Program-made: the position numbers and the translations under genes
In this document: positions 1 through 8,549 of the stretch, piece after piece
How positions within the stretch are numbered: the first letter of the stretch is position 1
How the letters are laid out: every line of letters starts with the position of its first letter
Notes under the pieces: model-generated
What the model saw: only the letters and a program-made list of their open reading frames with translations
What the model was told of the DNA's origin: nothing
Database searches by the model: none
Origin: Streptomyces sp. NBC_01268
GTDB taxonomy: Bacteria > Actinomycetota > Actinomycetes > Streptomycetales > Streptomycetaceae
Length of the DNA: 64,000 nucleotides
Assembly (NCBI RefSeq): GCF_036240795.1
Contig: NZ_CP108454.1
Span: 4,836,001 to 4,900,000, forward strand
Direction: 5' to 3'

Positions 1-1
1 C

Positions 2-1777
2 TCCTTCGCCATCGGCGTGGTCCTCTTCGCCGACATGCTCTCCAAGAGCGCCGACGACCGGGCCCTGCACCAGACCCTGTACACCTGGATCCCGGTCGAG
101 GGCTTCCAGGCGGACATCGCCTTCCAGCTCGACCAGCTGTCGATGACCTTCGTGCTCCTCATCACCGGGGTCGGCACGCTCATCCACGTCTACTCGATCG
201 GGTACATGGAGCACGACGAGCGGCGCCGTCGCTTCTTCGGCTACCTCAACCTGTTCGTCGCGGCGATGCTGCTGCTGGTCCTCGCCGACAACTACCTGCT
301 GCTCTACTTCGGCTGGGAGGGCGTCGGCCTCGCCTCCTACCTCCTGATCGGCTTCTGGCAGCACAAGCCCAGCGCGGCCACCGCCGCCAAGAAGGCCTTC
401 CTGGTCAACCGGGTCGGCGACATGGGCCTGTCGATCGCGATCATGCTGATGTTCACCACCTTCGGGACCTTCGCCTTCGGGCCGGTCCTGGCGGCGACCG
501 GCGAGGCCTCCGAGGGCAAGCTCACCGCGATCGGCCTGATGCTGCTCCTCGCGGCCTGCGGCAAGTCCGCCCAGGTGCCGCTGCAGTCCTGGCTCGGCGA
601 CGCGATGGAGGGCCCGACCCCGGTCTCGGCCCTCATCCACGCCGCGACCATGGTCACCGCCGGCGTCTACCTGATCGTCCGCTCCGCCGACATCTTCAAC
701 GCCGCCCCCGACGCCCAGCTCGTCGTCACCGTGGTCGGCGCCGTCACGCTCCTCTTCGGTGCGATCGTCGGTTGCGCGAAGGACGACATCAAGAAGGCGC
801 TCGCCGGTTCGACGATGTCGCAGATCGGCTACATGATCCTGGCGGCCGGCCTCGGCCCCATCGGCTACGCCTTCGCGATCATGCACCTGGTGACGCACGG
901 CTTCTTCAAGGCCGGGCTCTTCCTCGGCGCCGGTTCGGTCATGCACGGCATGAACGACGAGGTGGACATGCGCCGCTACGGCGGCCTGCGGAAGTACATG
1001 CCGGTCACCTTCGTCACCTTCGGCCTCGGCTACCTCGCGATCATCGGCTTCCCCGGCCTGTCCGGCTTCTTCTCCAAGGACAAGATCATCGAGGCGGCCT
1101 TCGCCAAGGGCGGCACCGAGGGCTGGATCCTGGGCGCGGTCACCCTGCTGGGCGCCGCCATCACCGCGTACTACATGACCCGCGTGATGTTCATGACCTT
1201 CTTCGGCGAGAAGCGCTGGCAGCCCGACGAGAAGGGCGAGCTGCCGCACCCGCACGAGTCGCCGAAGTCCATGACGGTCCCGATGGTCCTGCTCGCCTTC
1301 GGCTCGGTCTTCGCCGGCGGCCTCTTCGGGATCGGCGACCGCTTCGTGAAGTGGCTGGAGCCCGTCACCTCCTTCGAGCACGGCCACCCGCCGATCAGCG
1401 CCGGGGCGATCACCACCGCCACCGTCGCCGTGATGCTGCTGGGCGTCGGCCTCGCCTACCTCCAGTACGGACGCCGGCCCGTCCCGGTCGTCGCCCCGCG
1501 CGGCTCGCTGCTCACCCGGGCCGCCCGCCGCGACCTCCTCCAGGACGACTTCAACCACGTCGTCTTCGTCCGGGGCGGCACGCACCTCACCCGCTCCCTG
1601 GTCTACGTCGACCACAGCCTCGTCGACGGGGTGGTCAACGGCACCGCGGCCTCGGTCGGCGGGCTGTCCGGCCGGCTCCGCAAGCTGCAGAACGGCTATG
1701 CCCGGTCGTACGCGGTCTCCATGTTCGGAGGTGTGGCGGTGCTCATCGCCGCGACCCTGCTGATGAGGGCGGTGTAA
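2..1777 (+). CDS. nuoL: NADH-quinone oxidoreductase subunit L, first copy (5' truncated by window edge)
   Basis: This is a proton-pumping antiporter-like membrane subunit of respiratory complex I. The reading frame is open from base 2, so the N-terminus lies outside the window; about 591 residues are visible against roughly 630-650 for the family. It carries the conserved [34 protein letters not shown] and [14 protein letters not shown] motifs of the NuoL/MrpA proton-pumping family, many membrane helices, and the long C-terminal part typical of NuoL. It is followed after 5 bp by nuoM and then nuoN, the usual 3' end of a complete nuo operon. A second nuoL lies at 43673-45646, so this is one of two complex I sets. 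Confidence 0.96.
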   Translation, partial: SFAIGVVLFADMLSKSADDRALHQTLYTWIPVEGFQADIAFQLDQLSMTFVLLITGVGTLIHVYSIGYMEHDERRRRFFGYLNLFVAAMLLLVLADNYLLLYFGWEGVGLASYLLIGFWQHKPSAATAAKKAFLVNRVGDMGLSIAIMLMFTTFGTFAFGPVLAATGEASEGKLTAIGLMLLLAACGKSAQVPLQSWLGDAMEGPTPVSALIHAATMVTAGVYLIVRSADIFNAAPDAQLVVTVVGAVTLLFGAIVGCAKDDIKKALAGSTMSQIGYMILAAGLGPIGYAFAIMHLVTHGFFKAGLFLGAGSVMHGMNDEVDMRRYGGLRKYMPVTFVTFGLGYLAIIGFPGLSGFFSKDKIIEAAFAKGGTEGWILGAVTLLGAAITAYYMTRVMFMTFFGEKRWQPDEKGELPHPHESPKSMTVPMVLLAFGSVFAGGLFGIGDRFVKWLEPVTSFEHGHPPISAGAITTATVAVMLLGVGLAYLQYGRRPVPVVAPRGSLLTRAARRDLLQDDFNHVVFVRGGTHLTRSLVYVDHSLVDGVVNGTAASVGGLSGRLRKLQNGYARSYAVSMFGGVAVLIAATLLMRAV

Positions 1778-1782
1778 CGCTC

Positions 1783-3354
1783 ATGTCCTTCCCGCTCCTT
1801 ACGGCGACGGCAGCGGTGCCGGCGGTCGGTGCGATCCTCACCGCCGCCGTGCCCGCCGCCCGGCGCACGGCCGCCAAGTGGCTCGCGCTGCTGGTCTCGC
1901 TCGCCACCCTCGTGCTCGCCGCCGTCGTCTTCGCACGGTTCGAGCCCGGCGGCGACCGCTACCAGCTCGTCGAATCGCACTCCTGGATCGCGGACTTCGG
2001 CGTCCGCTACGAGCTCGGCGTGGACGGCATCGGGGTGGCGCTCATCGCGCTCACCGCGCTGCTCATCCCCTTCATCGTGCTCGCCGGCTGGCACGACGCC
2101 GACCCCCTGGAGACCTCCTCCACCCGGTGGCGTCCCACCCAGGGCTTCTTCGCCCTGATCCTCATGGTCGAGGCGATGGTGATCCTCTCCTTCGAGGCCA
2201 CCGACGTCTTCCTCTTCTACATCCTGTTCGAAGCCATGCTCATCCCGATGTACTTCCTCATCGGCGGCTTCGGCGACCGCGCCCACGCGGGCTCCGACGA
2301 GAACGCGGCGGCCCAGCGCTCCTACGCGGCGGTCAAGTTCCTGCTCTACAACCTGGTCGGCGGCCTGATCATGCTGGCCGCGGTCATCGGCCTGTACGTC
2401 GTCGCCGGCAACTTCTCCCTCACGGAGATCGCCGAGGCGCGGGCCAACGGCTCGCTGGAGATGGCGACCAGCACCGAGCGGTGGCTGTTCCTCGGCTTCT
2501 TCTTCGCCTTCGCGGTGAAGGCCCCGCTGTGGCCGCTGCACACCTGGCTGCCGAACGCGATGGGGGAGGCCACCGCCCCGGTCGCCGTCCTCATCACCGC
2601 CGTCGTCGACAAGGTCGGCACCTTCGCGATGCTCCGCTTCTGCCTCGGGCTCTTCCCGGACGCGTCGAAGTGGGCCACCCCGGTGATCGTCGCGCTCGCG
2701 CTGATCAGCATCGTGTACGGGGCGCTGCTCGCCGTCGGCCAGCGGGACATCAAGCGCCTGGTCGCCTACGCGTCGATCTCGCACTTCGGCTTCATCATCA
2801 TGGGCATCTTCGCGATGACCAGCCAGGGCCAGTCCGGCGCCACGCTCTACATGGTCAACCACGGCATCTCGACGGCCGCCCTGATGCTGGTCGCCGGCTT
2901 CCTGATCTCCCGGCGCGGCTCGCGGCTCATCGCCGACTACGGCGGTGTGCAGAAGGTGGCCCCGGTGCTCGCCGGGACCTTCCTGATCGGCGGCCTCGCC
3001 ACCCTGTCGCTGCCCGGACTCGCCCCGTTCGTCAGCGAGTTCCTGGTCCTCGTCGGCACCTACTCGCGCTACCCGGTGGCCGGGATCATCGCCACCACCG
3101 GCATCGTCCTGGCCGCGCTGTACGTCCTCGTCCTCTACCAGCGGACGATGACGGGCCCGGTGAAGGAGGAGGTCCGCGAGCTGCCGGACCTGCGGGCGCG
3201 CGAGCTCGCCGTGGTCGTCCCGCTGATCGCGGTGCTGATCTTCCTCGGGGTCTTCCCGAAGCCGCTGACGGACGTCGTCAACCCGGCGGTCCAGCACACC
3301 ATGTCCGATGTCCAGCAGAAGGACCCGAGCCCCGAAGTGGAGGCGGCCAAGTGA
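1783..3354 (+). CDS. nuoM: NADH-quinone oxidoreductase subunit M, first copy
   Basis: This 523-residue polytopic membrane protein is the NuoM proton-translocating subunit of complex I. ATG at 1783 follows nuoL by 5 bp. Visible family features include the FYILFEAMLIPMYFLIG segment with its conserved membrane Glu, the FAVKAPLWPLHTWLPNAMGEA motif with its conserved Lys, and the KRLVAYASISHFGFIIMG motif. Its length is normal. The stop codon overlaps the GTG start of nuoN by four bases (GTGA), indicating translational coupling. The second-cluster NuoM is at 45650-47227. Confidence 0.96.
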   Translation: MSFPLLTATAAVPAVGAILTAAVPAARRTAAKWLALLVSLATLVLAAVVFARFEPGGDRYQLVESHSWIADFGVRYELGVDGIGVALIALTALLIPFIVLAGWHDADPLETSSTRWRPTQGFFALILMVEAMVILSFEATDVFLFYILFEAMLIPMYFLIGGFGDRAHAGSDENAAAQRSYAAVKFLLYNLVGGLIMLAAVIGLYVVAGNFSLTEIAEARANGSLEMATSTERWLFLGFFFAFAVKAPLWPLHTWLPNAMGEATAPVAVLITAVVDKVGTFAMLRFCLGLFPDASKWATPVIVALALISIVYGALLAVGQRDIKRLVAYASISHFGFIIMGIFAMTSQGQSGATLYMVNHGISTAALMLVAGFLISRRGSRLIADYGGVQKVAPVLAGTFLIGGLATLSLPGLAPFVSEFLVLVGTYSRYPVAGIIATTGIVLAALYVLVLYQRTMTGPVKEEVRELPDLRARELAVVVPLIAVLIFLGVFPKPLTDVVNPAVQHTMSDVQQKDPSPEVEAAK

Positions 3355-5000
3355 GCACCCCGGCTGTCCACACCCTGTGGACGACGGCCGCCGAGCCGAT
3401 CAGCAAGATCCCGGCACCCCACATCGAGTACACGCAGCTGTCGCCCGTGCTCATCGTGGTCGGCGCGGCGGTCGTCAGTGTCCTCGTCGAGGCCTTCGTG
3501 CCGCGCAGGGGACGCCACTACACGCAGGTGTTCCTGAGCGTCCTGGCGCTCGTCGCCGCGTTCGCCGCCGTCGTCGGCCTCGCCGCCGGCGGCTACGGCT
3601 CCACCAAGGCGCACCTCGCGGCGATGGGGGCCATCGCCGTCGACGGGCCCGCGCTGTTCCTCCAGGGCACCATCCTGCTCGCCTCGGTCGTCGCGGTCCT
3701 CACCTTCGCCGAGCGCAGGCTCGACCCGGCCGACCACGGCCACCGGGTCGACTCCTTCGCCGCCGAGGCCGCCGCGGTCCCCGGCAGCGAGCAGGAGCGG
3801 GCGGCCGTCAAGGCCGGCTTCACCACCACCGAGGTGTTCCCGCTCGCCCTGTTCGCGGTCGCCGGCATGCTGGTCTTCCCCGCGGCCAACGACCTGCTGA
3901 CCCTCTTCGTCGCGCTGGAGGTCTTCTCCCTCCCGCTCTACCTGCTGTGCGCGGTCGCCCGCCGCAAGCGCCTCCTCTCGCAGGAGGCCGCGGTCAAGTA
4001 CTTCCTGCTCGGCGCCTTCTCCTCGGCGTTCCTGCTCTTCGGGATCGCCCTGCTCTACGGCTACGCGGGCTCCGTCTCGTACGCCGCGATCGCCGACGTC
4101 GTCGACGGCGACGTCGCCGGGATCGACCCGGCGCTCGCCGACACCATGGGCAACGACGTGCTGCTGCTCATCGGCTTCGCCCTGGTGCTGATGGGGCTGC
4201 TGTTCAAGGTCGGCGCCGTCCCGTTCCACATGTGGACCCCGGACGTCTACCAGGGCGCCCCGACCCCCGTCACCGGCTTCATGGCCGCCGCGACGAAGGT
4301 CGCCGCGTTCGGCGCGATGCTGCGCCTGCTGTACGTGGTGCTGCCGGGGCTCACCTGGGACTGGCGGCCGGTCATGTGGGCCGTCGCCATCGTCACCATG
4401 CTGGGCGGTGCGATCGTCGCCATCACCCAGACCGACATCAAGCGGCTGCTCGCGTACTCCTCGATCGCCCACGCCGGGTTCATCCTGGCCGGTGTCATCG
4501 CGGCCACGCCCAGCGGCGTCTCGTCGGTCCTGTTCTACCTGGGCGCCTACTCCTTCGTGACGATCGGCGCCTTCGCCGTGGTCACGCTGGTCCGGGACGC
4601 GGGCGGCGAGGCCACCCACCTGTCCAAGTGGGCGGGTCTGGGCCGCCGTTCGCCGCTGGTCGCGGCGGTCTTCGCGGTCTTCCTGCTCGCCTTCGCCGGC
4701 ATCCCGCTGACCTCCGGGTTCTCCGGGAAGTTCGCCGTCTTCAAGGCGGCGGCGGACGGCGGCGCGGGCGCCCTGGTCGTGGTCGGTGTGATCTCCTCCG
4801 CGATCGCCGCGTTCTTCTACATCCGGGTGATCGTGCTGATGTTCTTCAGCGAGCCGAAGGCGGACGGCCCCACGGTCGCCGTGCCGTCGGGCCTCACCTC
4901 GGTCGCGATCACCGCCGGTGTGGTGGTCACCCTGGTGCTCGGCTTCGCGCCGCAGTACTTCCTGGACCTCGCGAACCAGGCGAGCGTGTTCGTGCGCTAG
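3351..5000 (+). CDS. nuoN: NADH-quinone oxidoreductase subunit N, first copy
   Basis: This 549-residue NuoN subunit is the third antiporter-like membrane subunit of complex I. It starts at GTG 3351, overlapping the nuoM stop. Motifs seen are the ALEVFSLPLYLLCAVARR segment, FKVGAVPFHMWTPDVYQGAPTPVTGFM and KRLLAYSSIAHAGFILAG, which carry the conserved charged residues of the proton channel. It ends the first nuo operon and is followed by a strong hairpin at 5021-5053. It is about 40 residues longer than the NuoN of the second cluster, mainly in a loop around residues 100-160 after the third helix. Confidence 0.96.
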   Translation: MSTPAVHTLWTTAAEPISKIPAPHIEYTQLSPVLIVVGAAVVSVLVEAFVPRRGRHYTQVFLSVLALVAAFAAVVGLAAGGYGSTKAHLAAMGAIAVDGPALFLQGTILLASVVAVLTFAERRLDPADHGHRVDSFAAEAAAVPGSEQERAAVKAGFTTTEVFPLALFAVAGMLVFPAANDLLTLFVALEVFSLPLYLLCAVARRKRLLSQEAAVKYFLLGAFSSAFLLFGIALLYGYAGSVSYAAIADVVDGDVAGIDPALADTMGNDVLLLIGFALVLMGLLFKVGAVPFHMWTPDVYQGAPTPVTGFMAAATKVAAFGAMLRLLYVVLPGLTWDWRPVMWAVAIVTMLGGAIVAITQTDIKRLLAYSSIAHAGFILAGVIAATPSGVSSVLFYLGAYSFVTIGAFAVVTLVRDAGGEATHLSKWAGLGRRSPLVAAVFAVFLLAFAGIPLTSGFSGKFAVFKAAADGGAGALVVVGVISSAIAAFFYIRVIVLMFFSEPKADGPTVAVPSGLTSVAITAGVVVTLVLGFAPQYFLDLANQASVFVR

Positions 5001-5020
5001 CCGTCGCCGCACGCCGGAGA

Positions 5021-5053
5021 GGGCCCGGCCGCCTGTCACGGGCGGCCGGGCCC
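5021..5053 (+). terminator. Hairpin terminator after the first nuo operon
   Basis: A perfect 13-bp stem (GGGCCCGGCCGCC at 5021-5033 paired with 5041-5053) with a 7-base loop lies 20 bp after the nuoN stop. There is no real T tract, as is common for Streptomyces hairpin terminators. Its position between a finished operon and a new promoter region supports the call. Confidence 0.7.
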
Positions 5054-5159
5054 TTCGGCGTGCGCCGCCCGCCCCCGCGTCGCCGTGGTGACCCACGGCG
5101 GGTCGCTGTGTCATCGTGAACGACCGGATTGGTCTCGACCAGTTGAGGGAGGCCGCACG

Positions 5160-6104
5160 ATGCGCGGGACCACCGCGTCGCCCGACACCCCCGAAGCCCC
5201 GCCCCCGCGCGGCGCGTTACCCGTGCACCGCCTGGAGGTCCGGCTCCCCGACGGCGTGCCCTTCGCCGTCGGCAGCTTCGACTCCATCGGCCCGATGTCC
5301 CGGGCCGCGTTCCCGCACCGCCACACCTTCTACGAGTTCGTCCACGTCACCCGGGGCACCGGCACCCACGTCGTCGACCTGGCCCGCTGGGAGCTGCGCC
5401 CGCCGCACCTGGGCCTGATCCTGCCGGGCCAGGTGCACCACTGGGAGGACGCCCGCGACCTCGACGGGACCGTCGTCCTGTTCACCCCCGAGTTCCTCCT
5501 CGACCACCCCGGCGACCGGGAACTCCTCCGCCGCCTCGGCGCACACCCCTGGCTCCGCCTCGACTCCGCCGAACACGCCCGCACCGCCCGCCTGATGGCC
5601 GAACTCGTCGAGGAGTACGGGCGGGTGGACGCCGGCTTCGCCACCGTGCTGCGGTCGCTGCTGCACGTCCTGCTGGTCCGTACGGCCCGCCTCGGCGACC
5701 GCACCGAGGACCGCGCGCCCGGGCGGCCGTCGCCCGGGCGGCACGCGGTGGTCGCCGAGGAGTTCGCCCAGCTGGCCGCCCGTACCGGGACCGACGGCGT
5801 CCGATCCGTACGGGAGTGCGCGGAGCGGCTCGGGGTCACCCCCGGCTACCTCACCGAGGCCGTACGGGCCACGCTCGGCCGCACCCCGGCCGGGATGCTC
5901 CGGGAGGCGCGCACCCAGGAGGCCCAACGGCTGCTCGCCCGGACCGACTTGTCGGTCCGGCAGGTCGCGGCCCGGACCGGCTTCGACGACCCCGCGTACT
6001 TCAGCCGGTTCTTCCGCCGGGAGGCCGGAATGAGCCCGGGGGACTTCCGAAAGCACCACGACCGCCGTGTTCCGTCCATCGAAGACGCCCCCGGACCGGC
6101 CTAG
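5160..6104 (+). CDS. AraC-family transcriptional regulator with N-terminal cupin
   Basis: This 314-residue regulator has an N-terminal sensing domain of the AraC cupin type (residues about 20-130, including the FPHRHTFYEFVHV His-rich strand and a PGQVHHWED strand). A C-terminal double helix-turn-helix follows (about 210-300), with the signature RQVAARTGFDDPAYFSRFFRR near its end. ATG at 5160 is chosen because GAGGGAGG lies 7 bp upstream. It is followed 41 bp later by the secreted intradiol dioxygenase in the same direction, so it may control that gene in response to an aromatic or sugar ligand; that link is inferred from position only. Confidence 0.9.
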   Translation: MRGTTASPDTPEAPPPRGALPVHRLEVRLPDGVPFAVGSFDSIGPMSRAAFPHRHTFYEFVHVTRGTGTHVVDLARWELRPPHLGLILPGQVHHWEDARDLDGTVVLFTPEFLLDHPGDRELLRRLGAHPWLRLDSAEHARTARLMAELVEEYGRVDAGFATVLRSLLHVLLVRTARLGDRTEDRAPGRPSPGRHAVVAEEFAQLAARTGTDGVRSVRECAERLGVTPGYLTEAVRATLGRTPAGMLREARTQEAQRLLARTDLSVRQVAARTGFDDPAYFSRFFRREAGMSPGDFRKHHDRRVPSIEDAPGPA

Positions 6105-6145
6105 GTTTCTGGACGATCGCTCAGCCCCCCACCCGAGGAGCAGGC

Positions 6146-6970
6146 ATGGACAGCGAGACCAGCACCGGCCACATCACCCGGAAGGCCGTGCTGCGCGCGG
6201 CGATAGCCGCCGGGATGGCCGTCCCCACGGTGCTCATGGGCGTCCCCGCGCTCGCCCGCACGCTCACCGACGGCACCGTCGCGCCGGCGCTGACGCCGGA
6301 GTGCGACGACGGCGACCACCCCACCGTCGAGCAGATCGAGGGCCCCTACTTCAAGCCCAACTCCCCGCTGCGGTCCAGCCTGTTGGAAACGGGCACACCG
6401 GGCGTGCGGCTCACCGTCAGCGGCTACGTCTTCGGGCGGGCCTGCCTGCCGGTGTCCGGGGCGCTGCTCGACTTCTGGCAGGCCGACACCAACGGCGCGT
6501 ACGACAACACGGGCTTCCGCTTCCGGGGGCACCAGTTCACCGGCGCGGACGGCTCGTTCAAGCTCACCACGATCGTGCCGGGGCTCTACCCGGGCCGCAC
6601 CCGGCACCTCCACGTCAAGGTGCAGGCCCCGGGCCGGCCGATCCTCACCACCCAGCTGTACTTCCCGGGCGAGCCGCGCAACAACACGGACTCGATCTTC
6701 GACGCGCGGCTGCTGATGAACGTGCGGGACGCGGGCGGAGCCAAGGAGGCGGCGTTCGACTTCGTCCTCGACGTGCCGCAGACCCCCGGCCCGACGCCCA
6801 CGCCGACTCCGACGCCGACGACGCCCGGGGGCACCTGGGCCGTCGGGACCGTGTACCGGGCGGGGGACGCGGTCACCTACGCCGGGCGGGGCTACGTGTG
6901 CCTGCAGGCGCACACGGCCCAGCCCGGCTGGGAGCCGCCGACGGTGCCCGCGCTGTGGCGGGCGGCCTGA
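6146..6970 (+). CDS. Secreted intradiol ring-cleavage dioxygenase with C-terminal carbohydrate-binding-like module
   Basis: This 274-residue protein begins with an export signal (hydrophobic stretch about 18-37, preceded by TRKAVLR, a near twin-arginine motif with Lys in place of the second Arg). Residues 55-210 form an intradiol dioxygenase fold. The likely iron ligands are Tyr68 (EGPYFK), Tyr148 (PGLYPG), His154 and His156 (RHLHVKV). A PT-rich linker (213-227) leads to a C-terminal module of about 45 residues (WAVGTVYRAGDAVTYAGRGY, then CLQAHTAQPGWEPP) that resembles chitin/cellulose-binding family 5/12 modules. The same architecture is known from a secreted catechol dioxygenase of cellulolytic Streptomyces sp. 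SirexAA-E. It probably opens aromatic rings outside the cell near lignocellulose. Confidence 0.9.
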   Translation: MDSETSTGHITRKAVLRAAIAAGMAVPTVLMGVPALARTLTDGTVAPALTPECDDGDHPTVEQIEGPYFKPNSPLRSSLLETGTPGVRLTVSGYVFGRACLPVSGALLDFWQADTNGAYDNTGFRFRGHQFTGADGSFKLTTIVPGLYPGRTRHLHVKVQAPGRPILTTQLYFPGEPRNNTDSIFDARLLMNVRDAGGAKEAAFDFVLDVPQTPGPTPTPTPTPTTPGGTWAVGTVYRAGDAVTYAGRGYVCLQAHTAQPGWEPPTVPALWRAA

Positions 6971-6976
6971 GGCGGC

Positions 6977-7016
6977 GGGTGCCGCGGGGTGCCGCGGCGG
7001 TGAGGCGGCGGCACCC
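6977..7016. terminator. Possible bidirectional hairpin between convergent genes
   Basis: GGGTGCCGC at 6977-6985 can pair with GCGGCACCC at 7008-7016 in the 59-bp gap between the dioxygenase (+) and fumarylacetoacetase (-). The loop is large and itself GC-rich, with no T tract, so the call is tentative. Confidence 0.4.
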
Positions 7017-7029
7017 GGGCGGCTGAGAC

Positions 7030-8259
7030 TCAGCCCGCGTTCGGCGCGATCTTGCCCGTGACCTCGCCGAGCGCGATCCGGGTGCCGTCCGGTCCGGGCG
7101 CCCAGGCGGTCAGCGTGACCTCGTCGCCGTCCTCCAGGAACGTCCGCTTGCCGAAGGGGAGTTCGAGGACGTCGCGGCCGTTCCAGGTGAGTTCGAGGAG
7201 CGAGCCGCGCTGGCCGACCTCGGGTCCGGAGACCGTGCCGGAGCCGTAGAGGTCGCCGGTGCGCAGGGAGGCGCCGTTCACCGTCATGTGGGCCAGCTGC
7301 TGGGCGGCGGTCCAGTACATGGTGGAGAACGGCGGCTCGGCCACCACCTCGCCGTTGATCGTCACGGTGATCCGCAGGTCGAAGCCGCCGGGCTCCTCCT
7401 CGGCCGCGTCGTCCAGGTACGGCTGGAGGGCGAAGTCGCGGGCGGGCGGCGCGACCCGGGCGGCGTCCAGGGCCTCCAGCGGGGTCACCCAGGCGGAGAC
7501 GGAGGTCTGGAAGGACTTGCCGAGGAACGGGCCCAGCGGCACGTACTCCCAGGCCTGGATGTCACGGGCCGACCAGTCGTTGAGCAGCGTCAGGCCGAAG
7601 ACGTGCTCGCGGAAGTCGCCGAGGGCGACCGGGCTGCCGAGCGTGGACGGGGTGCCGACGAGGAAGCCGACCTCCGCCTCGATGTCCAGCTTCACGGACG
7701 GCCCGAAGACCGGCGCCGGGTCGGCGGGCGCCTTGCGCTGACCGGCCGGGCGGACCACGTCGGTGCCGGAGACCACGACGGTGCCGGCCCGCCCGTGGTA
7801 GCCGATCGGCAGGTGCTTCCAGTTCGGGGTGAGCGCGTCGCCGTCGGGGCGGAAGATGTGCCCGACGTTGGTGGCGTGGTGCTCGCTCGCGTAGAAGTCG
7901 ACGTAGTCCGCGACCTCGTACGGCAGGTGCAGCGTGACCGCGTCCAGCGGGTGCAGCAGCGGCTCGACGACCGGCCGGTGCGCGGGCACGGTCAGCCAGC
8001 CGGTGAGCGCGCGGCGCACGTCGCGCCAGGCGGTGCGGCCGGCGGCGAGCAGCGGGTTCAGGCTCGGCTGGGCGAGCAGCGCGGCGTACGGCGAGCCGAG
8101 CGCGTGTGCCGCGGCCCCCGCGTCGAGCACGTGCCCGCCGATCCGGACGCCCAGCCGGCGCCGGTCGGGCTCGTCGGCGGTGCTGAAGACGCCGTACGGA
8201 AGGTTGTGCGGGCCGAAGGGATCGCCCTCGGCCAGGTCGAGCGGGCTCTGCTCGGGCAT
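7030..8259 (-). CDS. fahA: Fumarylacetoacetase
   Basis: This 409-residue enzyme hydrolyses fumarylacetoacetate to fumarate and acetoacetate, the last step of tyrosine/homogentisate breakdown. Residues match the FAH family: an N-terminal SH3-like domain (about 15-105), then the catalytic domain with metal and active-site residues Asp121 (DFYAS), His128 (SEHHATNVG), Glu194 and Glu196 (DIEAEVGF) and Asp228 (LLNDWSARD). Length is normal. It is a single-gene unit on the minus strand, convergent with the secreted aromatic dioxygenase, so the block has two aromatic-degradation genes although they act on different routes. Confidence 0.95.
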   Translation of the reverse strand: MPEQSPLDLAEGDPFGPHNLPYGVFSTADEPDRRRLGVRIGGHVLDAGAAAHALGSPYAALLAQPSLNPLLAAGRTAWRDVRRALTGWLTVPAHRPVVEPLLHPLDAVTLHLPYEVADYVDFYASEHHATNVGHIFRPDGDALTPNWKHLPIGYHGRAGTVVVSGTDVVRPAGQRKAPADPAPVFGPSVKLDIEAEVGFLVGTPSTLGSPVALGDFREHVFGLTLLNDWSARDIQAWEYVPLGPFLGKSFQTSVSAWVTPLEALDAARVAPPARDFALQPYLDDAAEEEPGGFDLRITVTINGEVVAEPPFSTMYWTAAQQLAHMTVNGASLRTGDLYGSGTVSGPEVGQRGSLLELTWNGRDVLELPFGKRTFLEDGDEVTLTAWAPGPDGTRIALGEVTGKIAPNAG

Positions 8260-8321
8260 CGGTGCTTGCCTCGCTTTCCAGGTGTGTGGGGGACACGTTA
8301 CGGGGCGGGCGGCGAGGCGCA

Positions 8322-8333
8322 GATGACATGTGT
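8322..8333. promoter_or_regulatory. Short inverted repeat upstream of fahA
   Basis: TGACA-TG-TGTCA forms a symmetric site 63 bp upstream of the fahA start codon. It could be an operator for a regulator of tyrosine degradation. No regulator gene is adjacent, so this rests on symmetry and position alone. Confidence 0.3.
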
Positions 8334-8410
8334 CACACGGAAAGTGGGGCCTCCATGGGCAACTGTCCCGGTTCAGGTGGTTTGCCCGTGCTGTGGGTTC
8401 GCTGTGCCGA

Positions 8411-8426
8411 GGTGAACGCGTTCAGA
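8411..8426. promoter_or_regulatory. Candidate Rex-type redox operator
   Basis: The 16-mer GGTGAACGCGTTCAGA contains the 12-bp palindrome TGAACGCGTTCA. It matches the Streptomyces Rex operator consensus TGTGAACGCGTTCACA at 14 of 16 positions. It lies 123 bp upstream of the LAKTG surface protein (start 8550) and 151 bp upstream of fahA, in the 290-bp divergent gap. Rex senses NADH/NAD+. Whether this copy is bound is unknown. Confidence 0.4.
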
Positions 8427-8549
8427 CCTCTGTTCCGGGGGCTGTTTCCAGCCCTACGATCACGGGGACGTCGCGCCGCGTGAGTTCCCCGCAGGTGCGG
8501 CCCCCACCACGTGTTTCCCCTCCTCCGACCAGCAGGAACAAGGTCCGTC

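Noticed and set aside
3135..5114. 659-residue minus-strand open frame opposite nuoN
   Set aside because: Arg/Asp/Gly/His-rich antisense shadow of a convincing nuoN; codon-position GC bias explains its length.
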